A stretch of DNA of 33,697 nucleotides from Bacteroidales bacterium (GTDB taxonomy: Bacteria > Bacteroidota > Bacteroidia > Bacteroidales > GCA-2748055), in NCBI GenBank assembly GCA_023135955.1, contig JAGLSB010000256.1, positions 1 through 33,697 on the forward strand, given 5' to 3'. Both the position numbers and the translations under genes were made by a program. This document shows, piece after piece, positions 31,849 through 33,697 of this stretch. The notes under the pieces are model-generated. The model saw only the letters and a list, made by a program, of their open reading frames with translations, searched no databases and was not told where the DNA came from. Positions within the stretch are counted from its first letter, which is position 1. Each line of letters opens with the position of its first letter.

Positions 31849-33697
31849 TTACTTTTTCTTTTTTGGAGCGTTTTTCATTATTTCTTTGCAATCATCCAAA
31901 CTTAATTCTTCAGGCTTTTTGCCTTTTGGAATTTTGTAGTTTTTCTTCTCGTAAGTAATATATGGCCCATATCTACCGTTTAGCACTTCCAGTCCGGGCA
32001 TTTCCGCAAATTTCTTAATATTTTTGTTTTTATCTTGCAGGCGCTTTTCTTCAATAAGCTCAACTGCCCGGGCAGGCTCAATAGTCATTGGGTCATCAAT
32101 ACCTTTCTTTAATGAAAAGAATTTTGAATCATGTCGCACATATGGACCGAATCGACCCACACCAATTACAAGTTCTTTATTTTCGTATTCACCAATTGTT
32201 CTTGGTAGTTTGAAAAGCTCCAGAGCTTCCTCCAAAGTTATAGTTTCAATACTTTGACCCTTAAGTAGAGAAGCAAATTTAGGCTTTTCATCTTCCGAAA
32301 CTTCCCCAATTTGCGCTATAGGGCCGTAACGTCCAATTTTTACAAGTACAGGTTTTTCACTTTTCGGATCTGTGCCCAAAACCCGTTCTCCTCTTGCTCT
32401 TTCTGAAACTTCAGCAGTTTTGGTAACAACAGCGTGAAAAGGTTTGTAAAACCGATCCAACATGTCTGTCCAAACCTTACTACCTTGTGCAATATTATCA
32501 AATTCTTCCTCTACAGAAGCTGTAAAGTTATAATCCATTATATTCTTGAAATGTTGCTCAAGGAAATCATTTACTATTAATCCAATATCTGTTGGAAAGA
32601 TTTTTGATTTCTCGTAACCGTATTTTTCCTTCTTGGTAATTGTTTTTATCTTCCCGTCTATAAGTTTTATTTCCTTTGCATCGCGTGTTTTCCCATCACG
32701 GTCTTCCTTAATAACATATTCCCTGTTTTGAATTGTAGAAATGGTTGGAGCGTAGGTTGAAGGTCGGCCTATTCCCTGTTCTTCAAGTTTTCTAACCAGA
32801 CTTGCTTCAGTATAGCGTGGTGGAGAATTGCTGTATTTTTGTTCTGCACAGATTTTTTCCATGTCCAGCGATTGAGAAACTTTCAATTCAGGAAGTAAAG
32901 TTTTAGTTTCATCTTCATTTTCATCATCTCTTGATTCCAAATATACTTTTAAAAAACCATCGAATTTTATCACCTCCCCAGTGGCAATAAATAATTCAGA
33001 GTTTTTATTATTCTGAATGTTTATGCTAGTCTTTTCAAGTAATGCATCACTCATTTGGGATGCGATAGTACGCTTCCATATTAATTCATAAAGTTTCTGC
33101 TCTTGTCTTGATCCTTCAACATTTGTCTGATTCAAATAACTTGGCCGTATGGCTTCGTGTGCTTCTTGTGCACCTTTTGTTTTGGTTTTAAATTTTCTTG
33201 TCTTTAAATATTTCTCGCCATATTGCTTAGTTATAGCTTCCGCTGAAGCTTTGAGCGCGGAATCGGAAAGATTTAAAGAGTCGGTTCTCATATATGTGAT
33301 TTTTCCCGCTTCGTAAAGTCGCTGTGCAATGGCCATTGTCTGTGCAACGCTATAACCAAGTTTTCTACTAGCTTCCTGCTGTAATGTAGATGTAATGAAT
33401 GGTGGAGAAGGAGATTTTTTTGCAGGTTTTTTCTTTATGTCTGCCACCTGAAATTGAGCCTCGAGGAATGACTCTAGCAAAGAAATGACCGCTTCATCTG
33501 TTGGAATTCTTTTGTTTAGTTCAGCGCTTAGTTTTTGAGCTGTACCTTTTTCATTTTTGGATTTAAAATGCCCGATTATTCTATAAGCAGAACCTGATAC
33601 AAAACTACTGATTTCTCTTTCTCTTTCTACGATAAGCTTTACGGCTACCGATTGAACTCTCCCAGCCGATAATGATGGCTTAATTTTTTTTCAAAGA
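31849..33697 (-). CDS. topA: DNA topoisomerase I, type IA, 5' end beyond window and with an in-frame TGA near the edge
   Basis: Relaxes negative supercoils by single-strand passage. The visible part starts within SLSAGRVQSVAVKLIVERER and continues to the stop. The active-site Tyr is in GKITYMRTDS (codon 33294-33292), followed by AQEAHEAIRPSY and the VRKLEEQGIGRPSTYAPTIS motif. The C-terminal third holds repeats of the R-[YF]-G-P-Y type (VKIGRYGPIAQIG, IGVGRFGPYVRHD, VLNGRYGPYITYE) in place of zinc fingers, as usual in Bacteroidota. No true start is visible; the TTG at 33480 is internal. At 33693-33691 the frame reads TGA where homologues are expected to have Trp (L-W-K-K-I-K-P). This is either an edge or sequencing error or a real nonsense change. 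Confidence 0.92.

Noticed and set aside
33478-33480. TTG at 33480 as the start of topA
   Set aside because: The conserved TopA sequence, including SLSAGRVQSVAV, continues in the same frame upstream, so this codon is internal.
1-33697. Mobile element, phage, toxin-antitoxin, defence system or CRISPR array
   Set aside because: No transposase, integrase, nuclease-type defence gene, direct-repeat array or terminal inverted repeats were recognised. Gene content is uniformly chromosomal.

Overview
The window comes from a Bacteroidota chromosome, probably an anaerobic or facultative relative of the Bacteroidales/Marinilabiliales. The evidence is a complete gldK-gldL-gldM-gldN plus porP type IX secretion (T9SS) core, families largely confined to the phylum (DUF4834, a DUF5723-like barrel, a TopA with C-terminal repeats and no zinc fingers), AT-rich DNA, little Shine-Dalgarno signal, and several promoters of the Bacteroidota form (TTTG, about 19-20 bases, TAnnTTTG). 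No tRNA, rRNA, IS element, integrase, phage gene or CRISPR array was seen.

Layout. 1-2256 (minus): rbfA, a methyltransferase and a LolC/E-type permease cut by the left edge. 2257-3608: a regulated-looking leader and trpS. 3636-6981: a bidirectional terminator, then ung and a TonB-dependent receptor on the minus strand. 7077-12909 (plus): a three-gene envelope cluster of unknown function (a membrane-anchored protein with propeller-like repeats, a lipoprotein and an outer-membrane barrel), followed by a small DUF4834 gene with its own strong promoter. 13224-18860 (minus): a sulfur-respiration operon with a Tat-exported molybdopterin enzyme, a four-cluster ferredoxin, an NrfD/PsrC membrane subunit, two half-size YeeE/YedE sulfur transporters, and a rhodanese-like protein whose only cysteine is its last residue. 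A perfect 8-bp inverted repeat sits over the predicted transcription start of this operon. 19023-22972 (minus): mlaE, mlaF, a THEP1-type NTPase, mobA and a polytopic membrane protein. 23312-24406 (plus): manC, ending at a strong bidirectional terminator. 24473-33697 (minus): topA (partial), a degenerate ureohydrolase, porP, gldK, gldL, gldM and gldN.

How they fit together. MobA makes the bis-MGD cofactor that the PsrA/PhsA-like enzyme needs, and the neighbouring THEP1 NTPase and membrane protein are candidates for molybdenum supply or cofactor work. The molybdoenzyme, ferredoxin and NrfD subunits would link the quinone pool to reduction (or oxidation) of thiosulfate, polysulfide or a related sulfur compound at the outer face of the inner membrane. 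The YeeE pair would move sulfur species across that membrane. The rhodanese-like protein looks like a sulfur carrier rather than a classical sulfurtransferase. The T9SS block is the conserved motor, ring and secretion machinery.

The most unusual points are the active-site-less, C-terminal-Cys rhodanese, the operator over the psr-like start site, the mobA/THEP1/membrane-protein group, the degenerate ureohydrolase beside the T9SS genes, and an in-frame TGA in topA next to the right edge. All functions are inferred by reading the sequence; no database search was possible.
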